Source: Methanomicrobia archaeon
Lineage (GTDB): Archaea > Methanobacteriota_B > Thermococci > Methanofastidiosales > NM3
Length of the DNA: 64,000 nt
Assembly (NCBI GenBank): GCA_030603445.1
Contig: JAUVXU010000001.1
Location: 62,001-126,000 of the forward strand
Direction: 5' to 3'
Shown: positions 34,001-42,539 of the stretch, piece after piece
Layout of the letters: every line of letters begins with the position of its first letter
How positions within the stretch are numbered: the first letter of the stretch is position 1
The notes under the pieces: generated by a model
What the model saw: the letters and a program-made list of their open reading frames with translations, nothing else
Told to the model about the DNA's origin: nothing
Database searches by the model: none
Made by a program: the position numbers and the translations under genes

Positions 34001-36259
34001 CTATTTTGCATATTGTTTTATGATAAAGAGCAAGGTCGCGAAGGTGGAGGGATGGAGATATGATGGTATTTTTTTGGAGTTCACGTATATTTCTGGCATC
34101 TTGCCTTCCCATTCTGTGATAAAGTACCGTAATTTTCCACCAGAATAAAACGATGCACGCAGCACATTGTTAATAATATCATTTGAGATATCAGAATCCT
34201 TTTTGAGAAACATTTCAATAGTGACAACAGGTAAGCGCCTTAGTTCTTGGATGTTTTTATCAGAAATTCCTCTTTTTGGAGTTTGTACCATGCTTCCGTG
34301 GTGCGCCCGGATTAGTGGGACATGGGCACCCTTCCCATACAATGCGAACAAGCCGTCATAGTGGCATGATGCAAGTATTGCCCCAGGAGATTTTGCATTA
34401 AACGATGACAAGGGATACTTTTCATTTGATTTAATGTCTAGAGTTCCAATTATATTACTACAAGTCTTTTGTTTACAAATGTTTGTGCATCGCTGGGCAT
34501 TGCATGAGATGTATATGTCATTGTATGTTTCCTCTACTCTGCGCACAAACTGCAAGAATGCATTTACATTATTAACAGGTCCAGTATATAGCTGGCCATT
34601 AGTGATTATAATTGGTGTTTCCACAAAACCACTGTACACTGCCTTATAGTAGTCGGCTGATTTTTCATCATAATATATGTTGTGTTTGTGCACAATATAG
34701 TCTGAGGAACCCTCAAGCCGCATTATGGGATTTGACAGTTCCGTATGTGATTTGTAGAATACATCAATATAAACCGGCCGTTTCCATATATGCACTCGAG
34801 GTGCATCTACTTTTGGGATAGGCGGTTTAGGGGCCGGCCTTGTAACAGTGGTAGTGAATTTATTTGTAGATTCTTGGATGCGGGGTTCTCTTTCACGTTT
34901 TATTTTTATTTTTGGAAGTTTAAATTGGGGGCGTGGCACACTAAATTGCGGTTTGTAATCAAATGAGATTGTAAGGGCGCCTGAAACTCTTTTGCATGCC
35001 TCAACACATTCACCACAAAGAGTACAGTTTGTCTGTTCTTTATTTATTGTGTCAAAAATTATATTGGGTATGGAGCGCTTCTCTTGTTGTTTTTTTAGAA
35101 ATAGTTCAGGGGATAGTTCCATAGGGCATGCTTTTTTGCATAGCCCACAAGAAATGCACCTGCTCTCATCTAGCTTTAATCGCAATAATGAAAAGCGATT
35201 GAAGTGTCCTGCAAGATGCCCCAATGGGCAGAAGAATCTGCACCAGAAGCGTGAAACAACTATAGCAATTAGAAGTAGTGATGTGAAAATTACCACACGC
35301 ATAACAAAGAGAGTGTCAGAGAACACGTTGTGGGACAATCTGTATGGAAGTGCAGCTTCAAGCAGGCCTGCTGGGCACAACTTGCAAAACATTGTGTCAA
35401 CAAACTCCCATGCAAACAAAATTAGGGCAATAAATACTATGGTGCGGGTTAAGTAAGTCAAGGCGCCCAAATGGTCTAAGCGAGGCCTTGCCGATTTTTT
35501 CGGCATGCCGGATATTTTTTTCCTAAGCAGTATGCATTTAATTCTGTAAAGATCATGGCTCAAATTTGTTCGGCTATACTTCACATTAGTTATTTTATCA
35601 ACAACGTCATGTAGGAATCCGAAAGGACAGGCCCAACCACAAAACGCCCGGCCAACTATTGCGAAGAGGGTAAGGAAGTAACCCAAAAGATAGTAAGGTA
35701 TCTCGCCCATAATGACCCAGTTCTGGAGTAGTCCAATAGGACAACCAGCAGTTGCCCACGGGCATGCATAACAGTGAAGACCGGGTGCTATTAGATGTTT
35801 TGCAACTATTCCCAGCGCCCCTAAATTGAACATTATGAGGGAGAATGTTTGGTAGATTTTTCTCCTGTTCGAAAGTGAGCTGTTTAGTTTTAGTATGATA
35901 TATGTAAATAATATTATTCCAATTGCAAGCAGTATCGTACCGGGCCAAATAGCAATATTTGTGGATTCTTTTGATCCAGTTATCTCATAGCGTACGAGAG
36001 CCAGACCATATAACGCGGTAGAGCTAAGAAAAATGGTTACAAAGAATACATACTTCTTATTAAGGATGTTTGATGCCCCTATACCCAAAAGAACTATACC
36101 ACAATATCCCATAGTAAGTGTCACTGCAGAATACCCTTTTGTCCCGAGTATTCCTGTGATCATGGATAGCAGGCTAACAAGCACTATTACTGTGCCTATG
36201 GTCACCATGATTTTCCAGGCGATATTTTGATCATTATTCGTTTTTTTCTGCTGTTCCAA
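34001..36259 (-). CDS. NapH-like membrane Fe-S protein with a C-terminal domain of unknown function
   Basis: 752 residues. About nine transmembrane helices in the first 360 residues enclose cysteine motifs HCYACPWATAGCP, FCGWACPFGFLHD, FCKLCPAG and CRFFCPLGH. Two [4Fe-4S] motifs follow, CISCGLCKKACP and CTLCGECVEACK (about 380-450). A Pro/Lys-rich linker leads to a C-terminal region of about 230 residues with CNAQRCTNICKQKTC, not recognised. NapH/CcdA-like family members carry electrons across membranes. The start is a TTG overlapping the thioredoxin-like gene; the ATG at 36208 is an alternative. Third gene of a redox cluster. Confidence 0.78.
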   Translation of the reverse strand: MEQQKKTNNDQNIAWKIMVTIGTVIVLVSLLSMITGILGTKGYSAVTLTMGYCGIVLLGIGASNILNKKYVFFVTIFLSSTALYGLALVRYEITGSKESTNIAIWPGTILLAIGIILFTYIILKLNSSLSNRRKIYQTFSLIMFNLGALGIVAKHLIAPGLHCYACPWATAGCPIGLLQNWVIMGEIPYYLLGYFLTLFAIVGRAFCGWACPFGFLHDVVDKITNVKYSRTNLSHDLYRIKCILLRKKISGMPKKSARPRLDHLGALTYLTRTIVFIALILFAWEFVDTMFCKLCPAGLLEAALPYRLSHNVFSDTLFVMRVVIFTSLLLIAIVVSRFWCRFFCPLGHLAGHFNRFSLLRLKLDESRCISCGLCKKACPMELSPELFLKKQQEKRSIPNIIFDTINKEQTNCTLCGECVEACKRVSGALTISFDYKPQFSVPRPQFKLPKIKIKREREPRIQESTNKFTTTVTRPAPKPPIPKVDAPRVHIWKRPVYIDVFYKSHTELSNPIMRLEGSSDYIVHKHNIYYDEKSADYYKAVYSGFVETPIIITNGQLYTGPVNNVNAFLQFVRRVEETYNDIYISCNAQRCTNICKQKTCSNIIGTLDIKSNEKYPLSSFNAKSPGAILASCHYDGLFALYGKGAHVPLIRAHHGSMVQTPKRGISDKNIQELRRLPVVTIEMFLKKDSDISNDIINNVLRASFYSGGKLRYFITEWEGKMPEIYVNSKKIPSYLHPSTFATLLFIIKQYAK

Positions 36260-36779
36260 GCTCTACCACCATATCAATAACTTGAATAATATACCGTATG
36301 TCGTCTGGCCTTGGGTAGTTGGTAATGTAAGACTCATAAAGCCAGCTTTTGTAGTCATTGTTTTCGTTGGTTACCACGACCCAGGGCACACCAACGCTCT
36401 CAGCACCTGAATCATACATGGCTGCAAGCTCACGAAATAGTTCGACATCGTTGTCATATTTTACCTCAATGGCGGTCACGTTTTCGGAGAATCTGGCAAG
36501 CTCTTGGCACATTGCAATGACACGAGGGCAAGATTTACAGGTTTCCGTAGAAAAGATGTATATGGTAATATCTTGTTCGAACTCCGTGTATTGTATTTTG
36601 GTCAAGTCATCTATTACTAAATAATCGCTTGTTGTATTTGTGATACCCAAACAAGAGAGGCATATCACAGAAGATATATTCCTGCTCCTGGTCACATCAT
36701 CGTATTGTGGGAGGACACCAATAATTAGAAAAATGATGCCAAGAATCAAAATAATATACGGAGCAAGTCTTTTTCTCAT
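36234..36779 (-). CDS. Membrane-anchored thioredoxin-like protein
   Basis: 181 residues. An N-terminal anchor (about 7-23) is followed by ICLSC near residue 40 and a thioredoxin fold with IYIFSTETCKSCPRV (CxxC) near 75, and cis-Pro in VGVPWVVV near 120. The domain should face outside the membrane, so a dithiol relay with the neighbouring Fe-S membrane protein is plausible. It overlaps DUF116 by four bases (ATGA) and the Fe-S protein by about 26. Confidence 0.75.
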   Translation of the reverse strand: MRKRLAPYIILILGIIFLIIGVLPQYDDVTRSRNISSVICLSCLGITNTTSDYLVIDDLTKIQYTEFEQDITIYIFSTETCKSCPRVIAMCQELARFSENVTAIEVKYDNDVELFRELAAMYDSGAESVGVPWVVVTNENNDYKSWLYESYITNYPRPDDIRYIIQVIDMVVELGTAEKNE

Positions 36780-37450
36780 ATCGTTCTACCTCTATTCACA
36801 CCCAAATAAAGCTTTTCATACAATTCATTCCAGTCTAATTTAGTCTCGATGCATCCAAGTGTTTCCAATAATACGCCCTGCACAGCGATACCGGCGTTTT
36901 GAACCGCCTTCATACCTTCTGCTAGGTCAGCAAAACAACCTACCCCAAGCACTGCTTTTGGATGCTCCATCTTAACGATCCTTTGCACGAAAGTTCCACC
37001 CGGAACAATAAATACTTTGTACCCCAATTGTTCAGCATTCAATTTGAAATCATCAATGGGGCATTTTTTGCATCCTGCACAGTTAATTCCATACTTCGAG
37101 GATAATTTAGCAGGGCAAGAAATAGAACGCAGGCATTGCGGTAAAACTACGATACGCTTTTTAAGATCCGTTTTTGAAAATTTATTTTCATTTATGCGAT
37201 TTTTTAATTGTATGTCTAGCAAGTCTATTGTATTAGGTTTTATTTTAAGAAGGATCATTATGCCTTTGAAGATGGGATGAAGTGTATCAATAAGGAAGGA
37301 TTGAAATGTGGGAAAAATAAATATTTTAGTGTGGATTGAAATAATAAATTGTAAAAGGCCAATTACAACAAGCAGGATAATTATGATGAGTAAATAAAAA
37401 ACTGCCTCCCCAATTATTTGAAACAACGATGTGTCAAGAGTTAAAATCAT
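36776..37450 (-). CDS. DUF116 protein
   Basis: 224 residues. Two hydrophobic segments near the N terminus, then the DUF116 core with conserved cysteines: VLPQCLRSISCPA, CAGCKKCPIDD, PGGTFVQRIV and GVGCFADLAEGM. The Cys pattern suggests a metal cluster. The function is unknown. It is first of a three-gene overlapping operon with the CxxC protein and the NapH-like protein, so a shared membrane redox job is inferred. Confidence 0.82.
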   Translation of the reverse strand: MILTLDTSLFQIIGEAVFYLLIIIILLVVIGLLQFIISIHTKIFIFPTFQSFLIDTLHPIFKGIMILLKIKPNTIDLLDIQLKNRINENKFSKTDLKKRIVVLPQCLRSISCPAKLSSKYGINCAGCKKCPIDDFKLNAEQLGYKVFIVPGGTFVQRIVKMEHPKAVLGVGCFADLAEGMKAVQNAGIAVQGVLLETLGCIETKLDWNELYEKLYLGVNRGRTI

Positions 37451-37571
37451 ATTATCTACCTTACTTATAAGAGATTGTTTTTAATATTATACTTAAATAT
37501 TTCTAGAAAACTTTCAAAATTCTCTAACAGTAAATTTATAAAAGTAATGGAAAAGATTAATAAAAGGACAA

Positions 37572-37583
37572 CCTTAGCTAAGG
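37572..37583. promoter_or_regulatory. Perfect 12-base palindrome abutting a start codon
   Basis: CCTTAGCTAAGG directly before the ATG at 37584. TATA-like TTTATAAAA at 37534-37542 places it just downstream of the likely transcript start. It could be an operator or an RNA hairpin covering the start. Confidence 0.4.
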
Positions 37584-37832
37584 ATGGTGAAAAAGGAAAT
37601 GGAAATGACACCTGAGGAAATAGAAGAAACAGATAGACAAAACATCAAACGTGTTTTCGAGGTTACAGGCCTATCGTTAAAAGACGACAAATGTGAAGAT
37701 ATCAGAAAGGCGATGCTTAAGGCTATTGCATTAAAACAAATCGCAGCAACGGCACTAGTTGACGGCGATGCAAAGGATCCTGACGTACTTGTAGCACTAT
37801 ATACTGTTGCATTATCTTCCCTTGTTAAGTGA
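37584..37832 (+). CDS. Small helical protein, unknown
   Basis: 82 residues, strongly helical: MTPEEIEETDRQNIKRVF, then a Lys/Asp-rich turn and KAIALKQIAATALVDG. No family was recognised. ATG at 37584; in-frame ATGs at codons 6 and 8 are alternatives, the former with AAAGGAA upstream. Its stop codon overlaps the next frame, so it is probably co-transcribed with the deacetylase. Confidence 0.55.
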   Translation: MVKKEMEMTPEEIEETDRQNIKRVFEVTGLSLKDDKCEDIRKAMLKAIALKQIAATALVDGDAKDPDVLVALYTVALSSLVK

Positions 37833-37837
37833 AAGTA

Positions 37838-38953
37838 ATGGTATTTCGAAAATATTATGCTCTGATAGTAGTGGTTGTTATATTTGGGGCTTTATTATTT
37901 AGCTTTAATATACAAAGATATTTTGCCCCCCTCTCTTCTTTTGAAGATCCCTTGCAACAGGACAATGATTATTTTTCTATAGGGAAATATCCCTTTGGTT
38001 ATAATGGGGCATGCATGGTTACTGTCGATGATGTTTCTTTTTGGACTTTGACAGAAGAGTTGCAATCATTACGAGAAATCACGCGATTGCATGGCGTGCA
38101 TGCAACATATTTTGTTATACCGGCGCATGGTGGAGCAGCATATCCCATTTCAAATAACATGGAAGTAGTGGAATTACTGCTTAAATGCATGGGAGAGGGA
38201 GATGAAGTGGCCCTACACGGATACACACATTCCCCCACCACCGAGCTTAAAGGAAAATCCAGGGCAGATCAAGAAGAGATAATACGCAAAGGATTAGCGG
38301 AACTGACAAATATATTTGGCCCAGTATATGGTTTTAGGCCGCCTGCATTTTGGAAAAATACAGCCACATATTCTGTGCTTGAGGAACTGGAGTTTTTGTA
38401 CTGTGCATCTGCTTGTGTGTTTAATGTGAATCCTTACCATCCTTTTGACACATTCTCTCCTTTCTTTGGAGAGGAGATCAACCTTATTGAGATCCCTTGT
38501 TTCCCTACCGATTATCTGGCAAACATAACATCCGAGAACTCTTCTGAACAACTATTCAAACTCAAAACGCGTTTTGATGGCTGTTATGAAAAAGGTGCGC
38601 CATTTGTGTTTTTTTCACATTTGGAGACTCTTTTATATATTGATAAATCTTCGGGACGCTATGAGGGATTAAGTGCTCTTGATAATTTCCTTAGTTATAC
38701 ACACTCGCTAAATATGTGGATGCCCACTATGTTAGAATATGCAAAATGGCAGATTTTTTTAGAAGACATTAAAATAAGCTATAATATCTCTTCAAATAAG
38801 ATTAATATTTCAATGATGTCGGATGATGTCATTGATGGCATTACAATATATATGAATCTCCCCGATGACATCAATGATGTTACAATATCTTTTAATAACG
38901 TAGTTTGTTACAAATGCGATACATGCTCCAAGAACGAGATTATTATTCTCTAA
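37838..38953 (+). CDS. Membrane-anchored polysaccharide deacetylase (NodB-like)
   Basis: About 371 residues. An N-terminal anchor (about 5-23) precedes a NodB-type domain with VTVDDV (metal Asp near 60), LHGYTHSP (HxxxH ligands near 130) and the RPPAF motif near 170. These enzymes remove N-acetyl groups from sugar polymers; here it would act outside the cell on surface glycans. The C-terminal 60 residues look like a beta domain rich in Asn and Ile. The ATG at 37838 is preferred to a GTG overlapping the upstream stop. It converges with the CCA enzyme, overlapping by four bases. Confidence 0.82.
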   Translation: MVFRKYYALIVVVVIFGALLFSFNIQRYFAPLSSFEDPLQQDNDYFSIGKYPFGYNGACMVTVDDVSFWTLTEELQSLREITRLHGVHATYFVIPAHGGAAYPISNNMEVVELLLKCMGEGDEVALHGYTHSPTTELKGKSRADQEEIIRKGLAELTNIFGPVYGFRPPAFWKNTATYSVLEELEFLYCASACVFNVNPYHPFDTFSPFFGEEINLIEIPCFPTDYLANITSENSSEQLFKLKTRFDGCYEKGAPFVFFSHLETLLYIDKSSGRYEGLSALDNFLSYTHSLNMWMPTMLEYAKWQIFLEDIKISYNISSNKINISMMSDDVIDGITIYMNLPDDINDVTISFNNVVCYKCDTCSKNEIIIL

Positions 38954-40191
38954 TAATATACTATTTTTTCTTTTATGTGTTCTATGGCCAAATGACCTTT
39001 GTATATTTTTTTCTCCGCTTTCTTGAGGTAAGTTCCCATGCCTCTTCCATTCTTGATAATATCTTCAATGAGGTCATTAACATCACAATACTTCCGTTTT
39101 CGAAATGAATATAGTTTTCCTTTTTCGACATAAGTTTTGGGATTGACGTGTTTAAATTTTGATACATTATCGTAGTTATCTATTGGGGGGCCAACATGTT
39201 TTTTAAATTCAGGAAGAGATTTTATCTCAACGTCAATTGCCACTCCTCTTTCATAAACCCCATGTTTATATATGGAAAATCCATAATGTTCACACTCTTG
39301 AACAGTAGACTCTACGAACCTCCTAGCTTGGGCATAGAATGTAGATTCATGTACGTCTGTATAAAGATCTATTAATATTAATAATCCACTATCTACAGAG
39401 TCATATCCTTTTTTAGGGCCAATAAACATCGTGTTGTCCTTTGTCTCTTCATAGGTGTGGCAGGCATCCATAAATAAGGAGAAAGAATTAAGAGATACAG
39501 CAGAGGCAACATTGCGTTTTGGGTCTACAGGGTCCACAACAATCAATGGGTCAGAGAATTCCTTTACTGGGTCTATGAAATTTATTTGGGTGCCTATTTT
39601 CCATTTTGTTGCATTAGCAACTAAATTGATAAACGTTCTATAGTGTATTATTAATAATTCACAAAGATATCCAGAAAATCCATTTGTCCTTGAATCTGCA
39701 CCATATATTTTCTGTGCTTTTAAGAATCGTTTGAGTAATCTAACTTCATCCCTTTGCTCAGGCTTTAAATTAGCTAAGACATATTCCAAGTGAAAAGGCG
39801 TTCTATCAACAGCAGAAATAATCTCGGGCGCTGTTTGCACGTTGTAGCATGGAACTAATTCAACAGAGAATTTATCGACAATTCCCGATACGTAAGGATG
39901 TTCAGCATAGGATATTTTATATTGAATTCCAAGATGTCTGAATACAGATTTACCTATTTCAATGCCTTCTTTTACTAATATTCTTATCGGCGTATTAGGT
40001 GGGAAAAAAATGAAAATGTCCAGATCTTTATCATTTTTTAGAAAAGTGTCTTTTGCTACCGATCCAACTAAAATTGATTCTTTGCCATAATCAGATTTTA
40101 TATAGGAATATATTTTTTTATATATCTCGATGGCATTATCCTTTTCTTCATCGGAGGGTCGGATATTGTTTTTTATAGTATCTAGGTTCAT
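38950..40191 (-). CDS. cca: CCA-adding enzyme (archaeal class I tRNA nucleotidyltransferase)
   Basis: 413 residues. Adds or repairs the 3' CCA of tRNAs without a nucleic-acid template. The nucleotidyltransferase motif GSVAKDTFLKNDKDLDIFI (GS, DxD) is near residue 43, with a third Asp/Glu in KFSVELVP near 110. TNGFSGYLCELLI is the class I central motif. The ATG overlaps the thpR stop by four bases. Last of a three-gene operon PRTase-thpR-cca. A working CCA enzyme is needed because tRNA-Lys in this window lacks an encoded CCA. Confidence 0.95.
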   Translation of the reverse strand: MNLDTIKNNIRPSDEEKDNAIEIYKKIYSYIKSDYGKESILVGSVAKDTFLKNDKDLDIFIFFPPNTPIRILVKEGIEIGKSVFRHLGIQYKISYAEHPYVSGIVDKFSVELVPCYNVQTAPEIISAVDRTPFHLEYVLANLKPEQRDEVRLLKRFLKAQKIYGADSRTNGFSGYLCELLIIHYRTFINLVANATKWKIGTQINFIDPVKEFSDPLIVVDPVDPKRNVASAVSLNSFSLFMDACHTYEETKDNTMFIGPKKGYDSVDSGLLILIDLYTDVHESTFYAQARRFVESTVQECEHYGFSIYKHGVYERGVAIDVEIKSLPEFKKHVGPPIDNYDNVSKFKHVNPKTYVEKGKLYSFRKRKYCDVNDLIEDIIKNGRGMGTYLKKAEKKIYKGHLAIEHIKEKIVYY

Positions 40192-40739
40192 AGCTTAAAC
40201 ACCTTTTCATCGGAATACATTGGTCCATTTGGCGTGAGAACACTTTTTTTCAAATAAATTTTATTTACTTTGTCTTTACCAAGAACAGTATCTTTTAATG
40301 ACACAATGATATCATTGGTCTTTTGTTTATTATAAACTTCCTTAACACGCGCAATCGTGATGTGAGGCGAAAATGGCCTTGTTTCCTTAGCAATACCTAT
40401 TGTAGCAAAATTTGTATCTATATTCTTGGATAATTCAAGCATACGGGGGCTGCTACAGCCCACCCATATTATTTTTGGATTTCGCGAATTCGGAAATGCA
40501 CCAACTTTTTTATAATCAATTTCAAATTGGGATATATCATTGCATGATTTATTTATAGCTTCAATGATGTCGTTGATGTCATCGTAAGGTTTTTCTCCAA
40601 TGAATTTCAACGTTATATGCATATTATTTTTGGTTGTAAATTTGGCTCGTAAAATAGAATCAGGAAAGTTATACTTCATTTTTTTTATCTTTTCTTTTAT
40701 TTCATCTGATAATTCTATTGAAACAAAGAGGCGTGTCAT
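40188..40739 (-). CDS. thpR: RNA 2',3'-cyclic phosphodiesterase
   Basis: 183 residues of the 2H phosphoesterase family. The two signatures are MHITLKFIG (His41) and SPHITIARV (His126). It opens 2',3'-cyclic phosphates on RNA ends and can also form 2'-5' links. The ATG at 40737-40739 overlaps the PRTase stop (ATGA), with GGAG upstream; a longer frame exists but lies inside the upstream gene. Placed between PRTase and cca, and often linked to cca in archaea, which suggests tRNA-end repair. Confidence 0.92.
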   Translation of the reverse strand: MTRLFVSIELSDEIKEKIKKMKYNFPDSILRAKFTTKNNMHITLKFIGEKPYDDINDIIEAINKSCNDISQFEIDYKKVGAFPNSRNPKIIWVGCSSPRMLELSKNIDTNFATIGIAKETRPFSPHITIARVKEVYNKQKTNDIIVSLKDTVLGKDKVNKIYLKKSVLTPNGPMYSDEKVFKL

Positions 40740-41212
40740 CTTATAACTCCATTTCCTCTTGATATTGGTATTTTTTCCCAAGGAAATATTATCCATTTGT
40801 CAGTTTCAAATACATAATAATCTGGATCTATAATACTATGTGATTTTTTTGCTATAACGGCTATTCTTATTTCTTTGGCGTTTTTATTACTCAAATGTTC
40901 TTTAATTGCCATAAGGGTTTTACCAGTATCAGCGACATCATCAACAATTAAAACGTTTAAATTATCTATTTTATCGGTCAAAGGAACCATAATATTGGGT
41001 TTTTCTCTTCTTTTTTCTACATCTTTATAAAATTTTACATCAACAACCCTCATAAGAATATTATTTGAGATATGAGATAATCTTACGGCAGGAATAAGTC
41101 CTCCTCTTGCTACACCTACAATCATGTCTGGCGTGAAGTCTTTTAGAATTTCATCTTTTAGAGTCCACACTGCTTCATCAATTTTTATCCAATCTAAATA
41201 TTCTTTGTTCAT
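40736..41212 (-). CDS. Purine-type phosphoribosyltransferase
   Basis: 158 residues. The PRPP-binding motif VLIVDDVADTGKTL is near residue 87, preceded by the PPi loop ARGGLIPAVRLS near 35 and the hood region KWIIFPWE near 140. It resembles xanthine/hypoxanthine phosphoribosyltransferases; the base specificity cannot be fixed from sequence. First gene of the operon PRTase-thpR-cca; it diverges from the HTH gene at 41327. Confidence 0.88.
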   Translation of the reverse strand: MNKEYLDWIKIDEAVWTLKDEILKDFTPDMIVGVARGGLIPAVRLSHISNNILMRVVDVKFYKDVEKRREKPNIMVPLTDKIDNLNVLIVDDVADTGKTLMAIKEHLSNKNAKEIRIAVIAKKSHSIIDPDYYVFETDKWIIFPWEKIPISRGNGVIR

Positions 41213-41267
41213 ATCTATATCACAAAATTACTCTAGTTTTCATTATATAAATATTGTCATAGCAAGG

Positions 41268-41279
41268 TTTATATATATT
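41268..41279 (+). promoter_or_regulatory. TATA box of the HTH gene
   Basis: TTTATATATATT, with AGCAAGG before it as a possible BRE. About 25 bases downstream lies a perfect palindrome over the expected transcript start. Confidence 0.55.
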
Positions 41280-41294
41280 TTTAAGTTATACTAT

Positions 41295-41314
41295 GTCAAG
41301 TAAAATGACTTGAC
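41295..41314. promoter_or_regulatory. Operator-like palindrome
   Basis: Perfect seven-base inverted repeat GTCAAGT / ACTTGAC with a six-base spacer, at the likely transcription start of the HTH gene that begins at 41327. Position fits self-repression by that HTH protein. Confidence 0.45.
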
Positions 41315-41326
41315 TTGGTGTTTGTT

Positions 41327-41728
41327 ATGAAATACTCTTTCAATTATGTGGAAAAATGGATAGATACAGATTATTTTGCTAATAAATTATTAGATATGAG
41401 TTATTTTACTAAAATTCAATTAAAAGATTACGTTTCTTACGTTTGGAACAAAGAATATGGAGATAATGTTACATATATCGAGTTAGCAAACAATAGAAAT
41501 GTATCAAAACAGGCGATTTCTGATAATATACGCCTTGCAAAAGATAATATTGACAAAGCAATCTCAACTTTTATTTTAGGTATTTACGCTAATCTCATCC
41601 CGTTGGAATCTATTGAAATATATACAGAATTTTTAGAGCTTTTGAAGGAAGCAAAAGAAAGCGAAAGTGAACGAGACTTTCAAAAAATGAGAAAAAGAAT
41701 GATAAATGTTTTGGATGAATTATTGTGA
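41327..41728 (+). CDS. Small HTH protein (sigma-region-4-like)
   Basis: 133 residues from the ATG at 41327, with TTGGTG ten bases before. The centre reads VTYIELANNRNVSKQAISDNI, a helix-turn-helix of the type in sigma-70 region 4 and YlxM-like regulators, followed by two long helices. Probably a DNA-binding regulator. AT-rich codons are favoured more than in neighbouring housekeeping genes. A palindrome covers its promoter. Confidence 0.6.
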   Translation: MKYSFNYVEKWIDTDYFANKLLDMSYFTKIQLKDYVSYVWNKEYGDNVTYIELANNRNVSKQAISDNIRLAKDNIDKAISTFILGIYANLIPLESIEIYTEFLELLKEAKESESERDFQKMRKRMINVLDELL

Positions 41729-41729
41729 T

Positions 41730-41767
41730 ATCAATGATGTCATAATGATGTTATTGATGTCATCGAT
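41730..41767. repeat. Repeated ATCAATGATGTCAT motif (3' intergenic cluster)
   Basis: ATCAATGATGTCAT at 41730-41743, ATGATGTTATTGAT at 41745-41758 (an 11/14 inverted copy) and ATTGATGTCATCGAT at 41753-41767, overlapping each other. They fill the gap between two convergent regulator genes. Could be binding sites or an imperfect hairpin terminator serving both genes. Confidence 0.5.
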
Positions 41768-41768
41768 A

Positions 41769-42380
41769 TTATAACTTGTTATAAATATATTCTTTCCCTT
41801 TTCGTTTTCTTGAGAGATATCCTTTTTTGTGCAGTGCTTTAAGTATTCTTGATATATGCCCTTTGGACATCTTTGTTTCTTCTACGATCATATCTGTGGT
41901 AATATTCGTTGAATACTTACTGAGTATTTCTTCTTCGAATTCTGTTAGTGTTTCCTCGTTTTGAATTATTTCTTTTTTAGAAACTATTGGTCTTTTATTT
42001 AAGGCGAAATCTATAAATTTTTCAGTTATTTTATTTTGGGACTCTTTTATGTCTTTTATTTCGTTTTGAACCATTTCTATTTCTTTTTTTGTTAAATTTA
42101 ATTCATCTTTATATACAACTTTTAACATTTCATTATCCGTTTCCATTATTTTCTCTGCCAATTTATTTAGTTTGAATTCGTGTTTATCGCTTACTGTGTT
42201 AATATCTTTTAATTCCAGTTTTATATCTTGTATCTCAGAAAATATGGTTCTTACGTCTGTTTTAAAGATTTGAAAGTCTTGGATATTTTGTTCTTCTAGC
42301 GTTGTCTTTATTATTTCAAGTTCTTTTTCTATTTTATTGTCTTCTTTCTTTTTTAATCCCAACAATGATAATAATCCCAT
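41769..42380 (-). CDS. Coiled-coil winged-helix regulator
   Basis: 203 residues. A hydrophobic/basic N terminus (MGLLSLLGLKKKEDN) is followed by a long coiled coil (about 15-130) and a C-terminal winged helix (about 145-203) with TTDMIVEETKMSKGHISRIL and KGYLSRKRKG. The MarR/TrmB-like winged helix should bind DNA; the coiled coil should oligomerise. Ligand unknown. A TATA-like box at about 42402-42414 (minus) lies directly beside one copy of the ATCAATGA motif, a candidate operator. Confidence 0.65.
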   Translation of the reverse strand: MGLLSLLGLKKKEDNKIEKELEIIKTTLEEQNIQDFQIFKTDVRTIFSEIQDIKLELKDINTVSDKHEFKLNKLAEKIMETDNEMLKVVYKDELNLTKKEIEMVQNEIKDIKESQNKITEKFIDFALNKRPIVSKKEIIQNEETLTEFEEEILSKYSTNITTDMIVEETKMSKGHISRILKALHKKGYLSRKRKGKEYIYNKL

Positions 42381-42417
42381 GAGTAAATAATTAATATTTT
42401 CCTATATATATCTTTCG

Positions 42418-42430
42418 ATGATGTCATTGA
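42418..42430. repeat. ATCAATGATGTCAT-type copy upstream of the winged-helix gene
   Basis: ATGATGTCATTGA, the reverse complement form of the motif, immediately upstream of the TATA box of the gene starting at 42380. This is a suitable place for an activator or repressor site. Confidence 0.4.
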
Positions 42431-42496
42431 AACTAGCATAATATTTGATATTTTTTTAATTAAAATGATATTTTTTAATTAAAACAATTCAATGAT

Positions 42497-42539
42497 ATCA
42501 ATGATGTAATTTAATATTATTTAACATCAATGATGTTAT
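42497..42539. repeat. Two direct copies of the ATCAATGATGT motif
   Basis: ATCAATGATGTAAT at 42497-42510 and ATCAATGATGTTAT at 42526-42539, 29 bases apart. The second lies in the last codons of rpiA, the first just after its stop. Confidence 0.4.

Noticed and set aside
41726-41771. C/D box sRNA suggested by repeated ATGATG
   Set aside because: No D box (CTGA) at a suitable distance; the strings fit the repeated motif better.
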